Source: an uncultured Verrucomicrobiota bacterium
GTDB taxonomy: Bacteria; Verrucomicrobiota; Kiritimatiellia; RFP12; UBA3636
Direction: 5' to 3'
Length of the DNA: 5,506 nucleotides
NCBI GenBank assembly: GCA_946534745.1
Contig: CAMNDA010000375.1
Coordinates: forward strand, 1-5,506
Shown: in pieces, positions 1 to 5,506 of the stretch
Layout of the letters: every line of letters begins with the position of its first letter
How positions within the stretch are numbered: the stretch's first letter is position 1
Notes under the pieces: generated by a model
Database searches by the model: none
Seen by the model: the letters and a program-made list of their open reading frames with translations, nothing else
What the model was told of the DNA's origin: nothing
Translations under genes and position numbers: made by a program

Positions 1-18
1 CAGGGGGGCGCGCATGTC

Positions 19-44
19 AATGCTGAATGCTGAATGCTGAATGC
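19..44. repeat. 7-bp tandem repeat (AATGCTG, about 3.7 copies)
   Basis: Three perfect copies of AATGCTG are followed by AATGC, with no interruption. The stretch is AT-richer than its surroundings and lies beyond the trpD stop, in the noncoding left edge of the window. No function can be assigned. It could be a simple-sequence tract arisen by slippage or part of a dispersed intergenic repeat. A minus-strand ATG at 15-13 could begin a further gene to the left, but only about five codons are visible. Confidence 0.85.
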
Positions 45-48
45 GACC

Positions 49-82
49 CCACGCCGGCGCGGCTTCGCCGCCGCCGGCGTGG
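49..82 (-). terminator. GC-rich hairpin after trpD, probable terminator
   Basis: Bases 49-59 pair perfectly with 72-82 (11 bp, nearly all G-C). The apex can add four more pairs (60-63 with 67-70, with 71 bulged) around a three-base loop. The hairpin starts 11 nt past the trpD stop codon, where a transcript end is expected. No T-tract follows on the trpD strand, so it is not a textbook intrinsic terminator. It may act as a T-less terminator or as an mRNA 3'-end stabiliser. A second pairing, 5-13 with 82-90, could enclose the hairpin and the tandem repeat. Confidence 0.55.
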
Positions 83-93
83 CGCGCCCCAGC

Positions 94-1110
94 TTACGAG
101 TTGGAGATCTCGACGAGGCGGCGCAGCTTCTCGTAGGCGGCGCCGGAGTCGATGGACTCCTCGGCCTTCTTCACGCCGGTCGCGAGATCGGGGACGAGAT
201 CCGCGGCGAGGAGCGTGCCGGCGGCGTTGATCAGCACCACGTTGCGCTTGGCGCCGCGGATCTTCCCGGTGAGGATGCCGGTCGCGATGCCGGCGTTCTC
301 CTTCGCGTCGCCGCCCGCGAGCTCGCCGAGCTCCGCGTAGCCGCCGAAGATCGGCTCGGGGTCGATGTCGTAGGTGCGGATCAGTCCGTCCTTGAGCTCC
401 GAGCAGCGCGAGGGGCCGGTGACGGTGATCTCGTCCATGCCGTCGCTTCCGTGCACGATCAGGGCGTGTGTGGAGCCGAGGCGCTTGAAGACGCCCGCGT
501 AGACCTCGGTGAGCTCGGGCGCGTAGACGCCGATGAGCTGCGTGCGCGCGCCGGCGGGGTTGGTGAGCGGGCCGAGGAGGTTGAAGACCGTTCGGACGCC
601 GAGCTGCTTGCGCGCGGGGCCGACGAACCGCATCGCCTTGTGGAAGGTCTGAGCGAAGAGGAAGCAGATGCCGATCTCGTTGAGGGCCTCCTCCATCACC
701 TCGGGCTCGCACGCGAGGTTGAGGCCGAGCGCCTCGAGGCAGTCGGCCGAGCCCGTGCGGCCGGAGCTGGAGCGGTTGCCGTGCTTGGCGACGACGGCGC
801 CCGCACCGGCGGCGACGAACGCCGTGGTCGACGAGATGTTGAACGTGATGCCGTGGTCGCCGCCGGTGCCGACCGTGTCGACGGTGTTGGGCCTCAGGGA
901 CGAGATCTTCGCGGCGGCCTGCCGCATGGCGCGCGCGGCGGCGGCGATTTCGGCGACCGTCTCCCCCTTGGCGGAGAGCGCGGCGAGAAACGCGCCGATC
1001 TGCGCGTCCGTGAGGTTGCCGTGGAAGAGTTCGTCGAAGAGCGCGAACGTCTCGTCCTCCGAGAGGTCCGTGCGGGCGACGAGCTTCGAGAGAATGTCGG
1101 GGTAGTTCAT
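94..1110 (-). CDS. trpD: Anthranilate phosphoribosyltransferase (TrpD)
   Basis: Cytoplasmic enzyme of the second committed tryptophan step: anthranilate plus PRPP gives N-(5-phosphoribosyl)anthranilate and pyrophosphate. At 338 residues it is full length for the family. Visible family motifs are GTGGD (81-85, PRPP pyrophosphate loop), NIS (91-93), KHGNR (109-113) running into a Ser-rich segment ending GSAD (120-123), R167 followed by FNLLGPLTNPA (176-186), and the metal-binding DE pair (226-227). The usual SSxSGSAD is SSGRTGSAD here, which looks tolerable. The start at 1110 gives the usual short N-terminal helical domain; only a weak ribosome-binding site precedes it. It is a stand-alone gene, not fused to trpG, and is separated from trpG by the lipase gene. 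It has its own promoter-operator, nearly identical to that of trpE. A stable hairpin follows the stop, so trpC may not be cotranscribed. Confidence 0.97.
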   Translation of the reverse strand: MNYPDILSKLVARTDLSEDETFALFDELFHGNLTDAQIGAFLAALSAKGETVAEIAAAARAMRQAAAKISSLRPNTVDTVGTGGDHGITFNISSTTAFVAAGAGAVVAKHGNRSSSGRTGSADCLEALGLNLACEPEVMEEALNEIGICFLFAQTFHKAMRFVGPARKQLGVRTVFNLLGPLTNPAGARTQLIGVYAPELTEVYAGVFKRLGSTHALIVHGSDGMDEITVTGPSRCSELKDGLIRTYDIDPEPIFGGYAELGELAGGDAKENAGIATGILTGKIRGAKRNVVLINAAGTLLAADLVPDLATGVKKAEESIDSGAAYEKLRRLVEISNS

Positions 1111-1145
1111 GGCGTGGTTTCCGTGGTTCGTGCGAACGGGGCAGG

Positions 1146-1174
1146 ATTCTAGGTGTTTCTATTAATAGAGTCAA
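1146..1174 (-). promoter_or_regulatory. trpD promoter, sigma-70 type
   Basis: On the minus strand TTGACT (1174-1169) and TAGAAT (1151-1146) are separated by exactly 17 bp. Both boxes are five of six to the TTGACA/TATAAT consensus. An A/T-rich patch (1179-1184) lies upstream of the -35 box. The predicted start, about 7 nt past the -10 box, is near 1139, giving a leader of about 29 nt before the trpD ATG. The leader is too short for a leader-peptide attenuator. Confidence 0.85.
1158..1169. promoter_or_regulatory. Candidate TrpR operator in the trpD promoter
   Basis: TCTATTAATAGA is a perfect 12-bp palindrome between the -35 and -10 boxes of the trpD promoter, overlapping the last A of the -35 box as read on the plus strand. 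A dimeric repressor bound here would block RNA polymerase. It resembles the E. coli TrpR site (CTAG-TTAA-CTAG) only in having CTA/TAG arms around TTAA, with half-sites two bases closer. Assignment to the TrpR encoded at 4405 is inference from the identical copy at the trpE promoter beside that gene. Confidence 0.6.
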
Positions 1175-1191
1175 GCGGAATTTTCGGCGGG

Positions 1192-1220
1192 TTGGCGCGG
1201 GGGCGGCGATGTGGTAGGAT
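1192..1220 (+). promoter_or_regulatory. Promoter of the patatin-like gene, leaderless design
   Basis: TTGGCG (1192-1197), a 17-bp spacer and TAGGAT (1215-1220) are followed by exactly 7 bp and then the ATG at 1228, so the predicted transcription start is the A of the start codon. The trpR gene has the same geometry and the same GTGGTAG context. An alternative is that AGGA at 1216-1219, 8 nt before the ATG, acts as a ribosome-binding site on a longer transcript. Confidence 0.6.
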
Positions 1221-1227
1221 GCCGGGC

Positions 1228-2184
1228 ATGCGGAACGAAGGCGACATCGGGCTCGTCCTGTCCGGCGGCGGGGCGAAGGGGGCCTACCAGGCGGGCGTCT
1301 GGAAGGCGATGTGCGAGCTCGGGCTCGCGCGGCGCGTCCGGGCGATCTCCGGCACGAGCGTCGGCGCGCTCAACGCCGCCGCGTTCGCGACGGTGCGCGA
1401 CCCGGAGGCGATCTGCCGCTTCTGGCGCACGCGCGTCGGCGAGGTCGCCACGCCGTATCTGCGCAAGCTCACGGTCGGATCGTTCCGGCGCGCGGCGGAG
1501 AACGTCCTCGCGGGGAAGGCCTTCCCGTTCCACGGCCTGCTCGACCGGCGCGCGCTGGAGCGGCTGGTCCGCGAGCTCGTCCCCCCGCTGTGGCCGGCCG
1601 ATGCGCCCGAGGTCGTGGCGTCCTCGCTCGAATGCCGCGGGGGGCTCTTCGAGGAGCTGCGCTCGCGCTCCTACCGGCTGCGCCGGTTCCGGATCCACGA
1701 GGAGCCGGACAACGACCGCCGCATCGCGCAGATCCTCGCCTCCGCCGCGATCCCCTGGGGCTTCGACCCGGTGGAGATCGACGGCCGGCGGTTCATCGAC
1801 GGCGGCTGGGACGAGAAGGGCGGCGAGAACGTTCCCGTGTCGCCGCTGCTGCGCGGCCAGCCGGAGATCCGGACCCTCGTCGTCGTGCGCTGCAACAGCG
1901 CGGAGATCGACCCGGCGCCGCTCCGCGTCCGCGTCCCGCGCGGGGTGCGCCTGGTGGACCTCCGCCCGTCGAAGACGCTGCCCGGCGTGCTCGGGGACCT
2001 CGCCGGCCTCGTGCCGGACGTCTCCCGCGTGAAGCGGGTCCCGCTCGTCGGGACGCTCGCGGAGGGCGTGGAGTCGGTCGCGCGGCTTCTCCTCGCGTGG
2101 TCGGGGACGTTCGCGTTCGACGGCGCCTTCGCGCGGCGCTACATCCCGTGCGGCCACGCCGACGGCCTGGCCGCGCTGGGCTAG
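1228..2184 (+). CDS. Patatin-like phospholipase / acylhydrolase
   Basis: Predicted serine lipid acylhydrolase of the patatin fold, 318 residues, using a Ser-Asp dyad. Family signatures are in order: oxyanion-hole glycines GGGAKG (13-18), nucleophile elbow GTSVG (42-46, Ser44), the ASAAIPWGF segment (171-179) and catalytic Asp191 in DGG (191-193). There is no signal peptide or membrane segment, so it is probably cytoplasmic or peripherally membrane-bound, like many RssA/YchK-type bacterial patatins. The substrate cannot be told. The ATG at 1228 is chosen because the motif block begins right after it and a promoter fits 7 bp upstream. An in-frame ATG at 1219 lies in the -10 box, and the upstream start at 1153 lies inside the trpD promoter repeat. 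It stands alone, divergent from trpD and convergent with trpG, and has no evident link to tryptophan synthesis. Confidence 0.92.
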   Translation: MRNEGDIGLVLSGGGAKGAYQAGVWKAMCELGLARRVRAISGTSVGALNAAAFATVRDPEAICRFWRTRVGEVATPYLRKLTVGSFRRAAENVLAGKAFPFHGLLDRRALERLVRELVPPLWPADAPEVVASSLECRGGLFEELRSRSYRLRRFRIHEEPDNDRRIAQILASAAIPWGFDPVEIDGRRFIDGGWDEKGGENVPVSPLLRGQPEIRTLVVVRCNSAEIDPAPLRVRVPRGVRLVDLRPSKTLPGVLGDLAGLVPDVSRVKRVPLVGTLAEGVESVARLLLAWSGTFAFDGAFARRYIPCGHADGLAALG

Positions 2185-2191
2185 GGCGCGG

Positions 2192-2192
<1 letters not shown>
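2170..2192. terminator. Hairpin between convergent genes, possible bidirectional terminator
   Basis: GCCGCGC (2170-2176) pairs perfectly with GCGCGGC (2186-2192) around a 9-base loop. The hairpin includes the lipase stop codon and the last base of the trpG stop codon, and fills the 7-bp gap between these two convergent genes. No U-tract is present on either strand, so termination is plausible but unproven. Confidence 0.35.
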
Positions 2193-2760
<568 letters not shown>

Positions 2761-2764
<4 letters not shown>

Positions 2765-4278
2765 TGCGCGCCTCCTTTCCCGCGAAGGGCCGAGATCTCC
2801 GAGCGGAGCGTCCGGGCGGAGCCGAGCAGCGCCACGCCGCGGGCCATCGCGCCGGCCTTGTTGACGGTCTCCTGGTATTCCTTCTCCGGGACCGAGTCGT
2901 AGACGATCCCCGCGCCGGCGCGGACGGTCATGCGTCCGTGCTCGATCGCGGCGGTGCGGATGCAGATGGCGAAGTCCATGTCGCCGCCGAAGGCGAAGTA
3001 GCCGACGGCGCCGCCGTAGGGGCCGCGGGGCTCGTCCTCGAGCTCGGCGATCGTCTCCATCGCGCGCACCTTCGGCGCGCCGGTGAGCGTGCCGGCGGGG
3101 AACGCGGCGGGGAAGAGGTCGAAGGCGTCGCGGCCGTCCTCGAGCTCGGAGACGACCTTCGAGACGAGGTGCATCACGTGCGAGTAGCGCTCGACGGACA
3201 TGAGGTCGACGACCTGGACGGTCCCGGGGATCGAGACGCGCCCGAGCTCGTTGCGGCCGAGGTCGACGAGCATCAGGTGCTCGGCGCGCTCCTTCTCGTC
3301 GGCGAGGAGTCCGTCCGCGAGCGCGCGGTCCTCGCGCTCGTCGGCGCCGCGCGGGCGCGTGCCGGCGATGGGGCGGAGGCACGCCGTGCGGCCCTCGAGA
3401 CGGATCATCGTCTCGGGCGAGGAGCCGACGAGCGTGCAGCCCTCGAGCTTGAAGTAGTAGAGGTAGGGCGAGGGGTTCACGAAGCGCTGCATGCGGTAGA
3501 GCGCGACGGGGTCGCGCGGGGCGCGGGCGACGAAGCTCTGCGACGGCACGCACTGGATGAGGTCGCCCTCGACGATGCGCTCCTTGACCTTCGCGACGAT
3601 GCCCTTGAAGTAGTCCGGGTCGTGCGTCGGGCGGAGCGGCCCGAGGTCCTCGCCGGCGGCGTCCGGCACGGGGCCGGGCTCGGCGATGACCTCGAGCAGG
3701 TCCGCGACGCGGGCGCGGGCCGCGGCGACCGCGGAGGCGGCGTCGGGCGCGTCGCCGGGGAAGGCGAAGCTCACGACGTAGAGCGCCTGGGCGACGTTGT
3801 CGAAGACGAGCATCGATCCGGGCATCATGAGCTCCGCGAGGGGGCGGTCCGCCGGGAGGCGGTTCGGGACGCGCGGCTCGAAGAAGTGGGCCGTCTCGTA
3901 GGCGAAGTAGCCCGCGAGGCCGGCGCAGGTCCTTGGGAGCCCGGGGGCGTCCGCCATGCGGTAGGGCGCGACGAGCGAGCGCAGGACGGCCATCGGGTCG
4001 CCGCCGTGGGGGACGCGGCGCTCGTCGAGCCCCTGGCGGACGACGACCTCCTCGCGGTAGACCGTGGCGGTGAGGCGGGCGTCGAGGCCGAGGAAGCTGT
4101 AGCGGCCGCGCCGCTCTCCGCCCTCGGCGGACTCGAGGAGGAAGAGGTTCTTCTCGCGGCGGTCGAACCGGGCGAGGACAGAGACGGGCGTCTCGGCGTC
4201 GGCGAGCACCTTCACGCCGACGGGCACGACGGCGCCGTCGATCGCGGGCGTATCTTTCGGGAATTCTTCGAGGATCAT
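2761..4278 (-). CDS. trpE: Anthranilate synthase component I (TrpE)
   Basis: Catalytic subunit that converts chorismate and ammonia to anthranilate, working with TrpG. At 505 residues it has the usual two parts. The N-terminal half carries the tryptophan feedback site, with PVSVLARF (31-38) and LLES (47-50). The C-terminal chorismate-binding domain has NPSPYLYYF (268-276), PIAGTRPRG (303-311), DEKERAEH (327-334), LVDLGRN (337-343), His370, GTLTGAPKVRAME (396-408) and an AGAGIVYDSVPEKEYQET segment (454-471). The Ala in PIAGT, where PabB enzymes often have Lys, favours TrpE over PabB. The common LGRND is LGRNE here, a mild change. Retention of LLES suggests allosteric inhibition by tryptophan. 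The start at 4278 gives a full N-terminus and sits about 30 nt past the predicted transcription start. It overlaps trpG by 4 nt. Confidence 0.97.
2771..2778 (-). promoter_or_regulatory. Strong Shine-Dalgarno site for trpG
   Basis: AAAGGAGG on the minus strand lies inside the end of trpE, 6 nt before the trpG ATG. It is the best ribosome-binding site in the window. It fixes the start at 2764 and, with the ATGA overlap, supports coupled, near-equal synthesis of the two subunits. It also shows that the organism uses Shine-Dalgarno initiation alongside the apparently leaderless genes. Confidence 0.9.
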
Positions 4279-4285
4279 GGCTTCT

Positions 4286-4307
4286 CGTCCCGCGTGTCGC
4301 AGGGACG
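4286..4307 (-). promoter_or_regulatory. Hairpin at the 5' end of the trpE leader
   Basis: On the transcript CGTCCC (4307-4302) pairs with GGGACG (4291-4286), and the loop can add a three-pair GCG/CGC stem (4300-4298 with 4294-4292, with 4301 bulged). The fold begins at or within a base or two of the predicted 5' end and stops 7 nt before the ATG. There is no leader open reading frame and no room for alternative stems, so this is not a trp attenuator. It may stabilise the mRNA or tune initiation by masking the GGGA that could pair with the ribosome. Confidence 0.5.
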
Positions 4308-4314
4308 GGGCGGG

Positions 4315-4343
4315 ATTCTAGGTGTTTCTATTAATAGAGTCAA
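4315..4343 (-). promoter_or_regulatory. trpEG promoter, sigma-70 type
   Basis: TTGACT (4343-4338), a 17-bp spacer and TAGAAT (4320-4315) read on the minus strand, identical to the trpD promoter. The predicted start is near 4308, giving a leader of about 30 nt. It drives the overlapping trpE and trpG genes. An A8 tract upstream of the -35 box could enhance it. Confidence 0.87.
4327..4338. promoter_or_regulatory. Candidate TrpR operator in the trpEG promoter
   Basis: The palindrome TCTATTAATAGA sits in the spacer of the trpE promoter, identical in sequence and position to the one at trpD. Flanking TG (4323-4324) and CA (4341-4342) add a second, separated level of dyad symmetry. It lies 30 bp outside the trpR -35 box, so repression of trpE without direct blocking of trpR is expected. 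TrpR binding is inferred from the adjacent gene, not shown. Confidence 0.62.
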
Positions 4344-4368
4344 GCGGATTTTTTTTCGGGCTCGCCGT

Positions 4369-4397
4369 TTGAACTTCCGGACGGCGTGTGGTAGCAT
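4369..4397 (+). promoter_or_regulatory. trpR promoter, leaderless design
   Basis: TTGAAC (4369-4374), a 17-bp spacer and TAGCAT (4392-4397) are followed by 7 bp and then the ATG at 4405. The predicted first transcribed base is the A of the start codon, and no Shine-Dalgarno sequence is visible before it. The spacing is identical to the promoter at 1192-1220, including the GTGGTAG context. The two divergent -35 boxes (trpE and trpR) are 25 bp apart. Confidence 0.7.
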
Positions 4398-4404
4398 ACC
4401 GCCC

Positions 4405-4716
4405 ATGCGAAAGACCACGCCAGAGGAAGTCGCGGCCTCCCGGTCGGACTTCGCCGAGCTCGCCGCCGCCGTCGCGCGCCTCCGCGGAGGCGCGGAGGCC
4501 GAGCGTTTCCTGACGGAGCTCTTCACCCCGTCGGAGTGCGTGGAGCTCTCGAAGCGCTGGGCGCTGATGCGCGAGCTGCTCGCCGGCAAGTCGCAGCGCG
4601 CGATCGCGCGCGAGCTCCGGATGAGCCTCTGCAAGATCACGCGCGGCGCGAAGTACGCGCGCGACCCCGCCTCCCCCTTCCGCCGCGCGGTGCTCGGCGC
4701 GTCCCGGAGCCGATGA
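4405..4716 (+). CDS. trpR: TrpR-family tryptophan repressor
   Basis: All-helical DNA-binding protein of the TrpR superfamily, 103 residues, close to the 108 of E. coli TrpR. The core FTPSECVELSKRW (40-52) matches the E. coli LTPDEREALGTRV region, and the helix-turn-helix runs from SQRAIARE (63-70) to CKITRG (76-81). Residues matching tryptophan-contacting Thr44, Arg54, Arg84 and Gly85 of E. coli are kept (Thr41, Arg51, Arg80, Gly81). Positions matching Thr81 and Ser88 are Lys77 and Tyr84, and the turn before the helix-turn-helix is one residue shorter. In a repressor of this kind, tryptophan is the corepressor. Divergent placement from trpE, with a palindrome in that promoter, supports the role over a YerC-like regulator of other genes. 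The ATG at 4405 fits the promoter; a longer upstream reading frame is only the noncoding strand of trpE. It overlaps the next gene by 4 nt. Confidence 0.88.
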   Translation: MRKTTPEEVAASRSDFAELAAAVARLRGGAEAERFLTELFTPSECVELSKRWALMRELLAGKSQRAIARELRMSLCKITRGAKYARDPASPFRRAVLGASRSR

Positions 4717-5506
4717 GCGTCCTTCCGTCCCCGTCCCGGCGGAGGCTCGTCCTCGTCGTTTCCATCCTGCTGTTCGCCGCCGTGCGCTGGTGGTCGGCCG
4801 CGGGCGTGGACTGGAGCCGGATGCGGAATCCGGACGAGGAGACGATCTGCCGGTGGATCGGGCAGGTGCGGCAGTTCGGCTACCCCGCGGAGCGCGTCTA
4901 TCCGGGCGGATGGTTCCAGCTCTTTCGGCTGCGGATGGCCTTCGACCGCGCGGCGGACGCGCTCGAGGCGCGATCCGCCTCGATGCCCCCGAGGCCGGCG
5001 TTCCGGCCGGAGCCCGCGCCGCCGAGGGCCTGGTCGATCTCCGACGCGCGGCGGTTCAACCTGTCGCTGCACGCGGGAACGGCGGTCGTCGTCCTCCTCG
5101 CCGGGCTCGAGGCGGGGTTCGCGCTTCCGGCGGCGCTGTTCGGCGCGGCGTTCTTCGCGGTGCAGGCGCTCCCCCTGGAGGCCGGGCACTACTGCGAGAC
5201 GGACGAGGCGCTCGTCTTCATGCTCGCCCTGACGCTCTGGCTGGCCCTGCGCGCCCTGCGGCGCGGCGGACGCGGCCGGTTCCTGCTGGCGGCGCTCTCC
5301 GCGGGCTTCGCCTTCTCGTGCAAGTTCACGCTCGCGCCGCTCGTCCTCCTCGCGCCCGTCCTTCCGCCCCTGCTGCCGGGCCGGCCCGAGCGCGCCTCGC
5401 GCCGGGAGGCGGTCCTCGCGTGGGCGGGGCTCGCGGCCGCGGGCCTGGCGTGCTTCGCGGCGGGGTTCCTCGCGGGGACGCCGGCCCTCGTGCTGGATCC
5501 GGGGTT
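4713..5506 (+). CDS. GT-C type membrane glycosyltransferase (GT39/ArnT-like), 3' end missing
   Basis: Open through the window end, with 264 codons visible. The start ATG overlaps the trpR stop (ATGA), with GGAG only 3 nt upstream, so translation is probably coupled. The protein begins with a membrane segment (about 12-27), then a periplasmic-type loop with NPDE (39-42), matching the acidic first-loop motif of GT-C enzymes that use lipid-linked sugars. Further hydrophobic segments lie near 120-154, 164-182, 189-220 and 234-256. HYCETDEAL (159-167) resembles the second acidic loop motif, SCKFTLAPL (202-210) resembles the usual 'KYT' stretch, and GTPALVLDP (255-263) resembles a 'TPY...LDP' motif. 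A mannosyl- or arabinosyl-type transfer from a polyprenyl phosphate donor to protein or lipid is the likely class; the actual donor and acceptor are unknown. No pathway tie to tryptophan is evident. Confidence 0.8.
   Translation, partial: MSVLPSPSRRRLVLVVSILLFAAVRWWSAAGVDWSRMRNPDEETICRWIGQVRQFGYPAERVYPGGWFQLFRLRMAFDRAADALEARSASMPPRPAFRPEPAPPRAWSISDARRFNLSLHAGTAVVVLLAGLEAGFALPAALFGAAFFAVQALPLEAGHYCETDEALVFMLALTLWLALRALRRGGRGRFLLAALSAGFAFSCKFTLAPLVLLAPVLPPLLPGRPERASRREAVLAWAGLAAAGLACFAAGFLAGTPALVLDPG

Larger units (their letters stand above)
1136..1179. repeat. Promoter-operator repeat, copy 1 (trpD side)
   Basis: Bases 1144-1179 are identical over 36 bp to 4313-4348. The match extends left to 1136 with a single mismatch (A at 1143 against G at 4312). 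Both copies are in the same orientation and lie at about the same distance (26-27 nt from the outer edge of the match) from a minus-strand trp start codon. The repeat covers exactly the minus-strand promoter and its internal palindrome, so it is best read as a duplicated or co-selected control element rather than a mobile element. Confidence 0.95.
4305..4348. repeat. Promoter-operator repeat, copy 2 (trpE side)
   Basis: This is the second copy of the element at 1136-1179, identical over 4313-4348. Just beyond the identity, copy 2 has a run of eight T (4349-4356) where copy 1 has AATTTT. On the trpE strand that is an A-tract immediately upstream of the -35 box, which could act like an UP element and make this the stronger of the two promoters. 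Confidence 0.95.

Noticed and set aside
1144..1179. A shared peptide, LTLLIETPRI, read on the minus strand from both repeat copies, as if a conserved small protein existed.
   Set aside because: It is just the translation of the promoter block. The frames run on into out-of-frame trpD on one side, and the repeat is fully explained by promoter boxes plus palindrome.
1153..1227. A longer form of the lipase starting at 1153, adding 25 residues.
   Set aside because: The extension lies over the trpD promoter repeat and the lipase's own -35/-10 boxes, and has no homology-like or signal-peptide features. The family motifs begin right after the ATG at 1228.
2765..3553. A 263-residue N-terminal extension of TrpG in the same frame.
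   Set aside because: It is an arginine/proline-rich shadow of trpE. The true TrpG N-terminus, ribosome-binding site and ATGA overlap all point to 2764.
4279..4404. A trp leader peptide with attenuator, or a T-box, before trpE.
   Set aside because: There is no short frame with Trp codons, no alternative stems and no terminator T-run in the trpE sense. The predicted leader is only about 30 nt.
4275..5189. A 304-codon minus-strand frame across trpR and the glycosyltransferase gene.
   Set aside because: Its translation is low-complexity Arg/Pro-rich, and the plus strand in this region gives two convincing proteins with family motifs and membrane segments.

Overview
The window is very GC-rich bacterial DNA with tightly packed genes. 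It holds the first tryptophan-pathway genes on the minus strand, trpE-trpG and, separately, trpD. On the plus strand are a patatin-like lipase gene, a trpR-type repressor gene and the 5' part of a membrane glycosyltransferase gene. The organism cannot be named from the sequence. A TrpR of the 'GKSQR...SLCKITRG' type, with trp genes outside a gammaproteobacterial layout, would fit a deep-branching lineage such as the PVC group, but that is only a guess.

Layout, left to right. 1-93: noncoding, with a 7-bp tandem repeat and a strong GC-rich hairpin just past the trpD stop. 94-1110 (-): trpD. 1111-1227: divergent control region. 1228-2181 plus stop (+): patatin-like phospholipase. 2185-2191: a 7-bp convergent gap inside a small hairpin. 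2192-2764 (-): trpG, overlapping trpE by 4 nt. 2761-4278 (-): trpE. 4279-4404: second divergent control region. 4405-4716 (+): trpR-like repressor. 4713-5506 (+): GT-C type membrane glycosyltransferase, overlapping trpR by 4 nt and cut by the window end.

The most striking feature is the pair of control regions. Upstream of both trpD and trpE lies the same 36-bp block. On the minus strand it reads as a near-consensus sigma-70 promoter (TTGACT, 17 bp, TAGAAT), with a perfect 12-bp palindrome, TCTATTAATAGA, in the spacer. With a TrpR-family gene divergent from trpE, the simplest model is a small trp regulon in which TrpR with bound tryptophan blocks both promoters. The trpE and trpD leaders are only about 30 nt, so classical peptide-coupled attenuation is unlikely. 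Facing the other way, the lipase gene and trpR have a second shared design: a -35-like box, exactly 17 bp, TAG(G/C)AT, exactly 7 bp, then ATG. This predicts leaderless mRNAs. These regulatory assignments are inferences from sequence.

TrpE and TrpG form anthranilate synthase (chorismate plus glutamine to anthranilate), and TrpD adds the phosphoribosyl group from PRPP. The lipase and the glycosyltransferase have no obvious pathway link to tryptophan.
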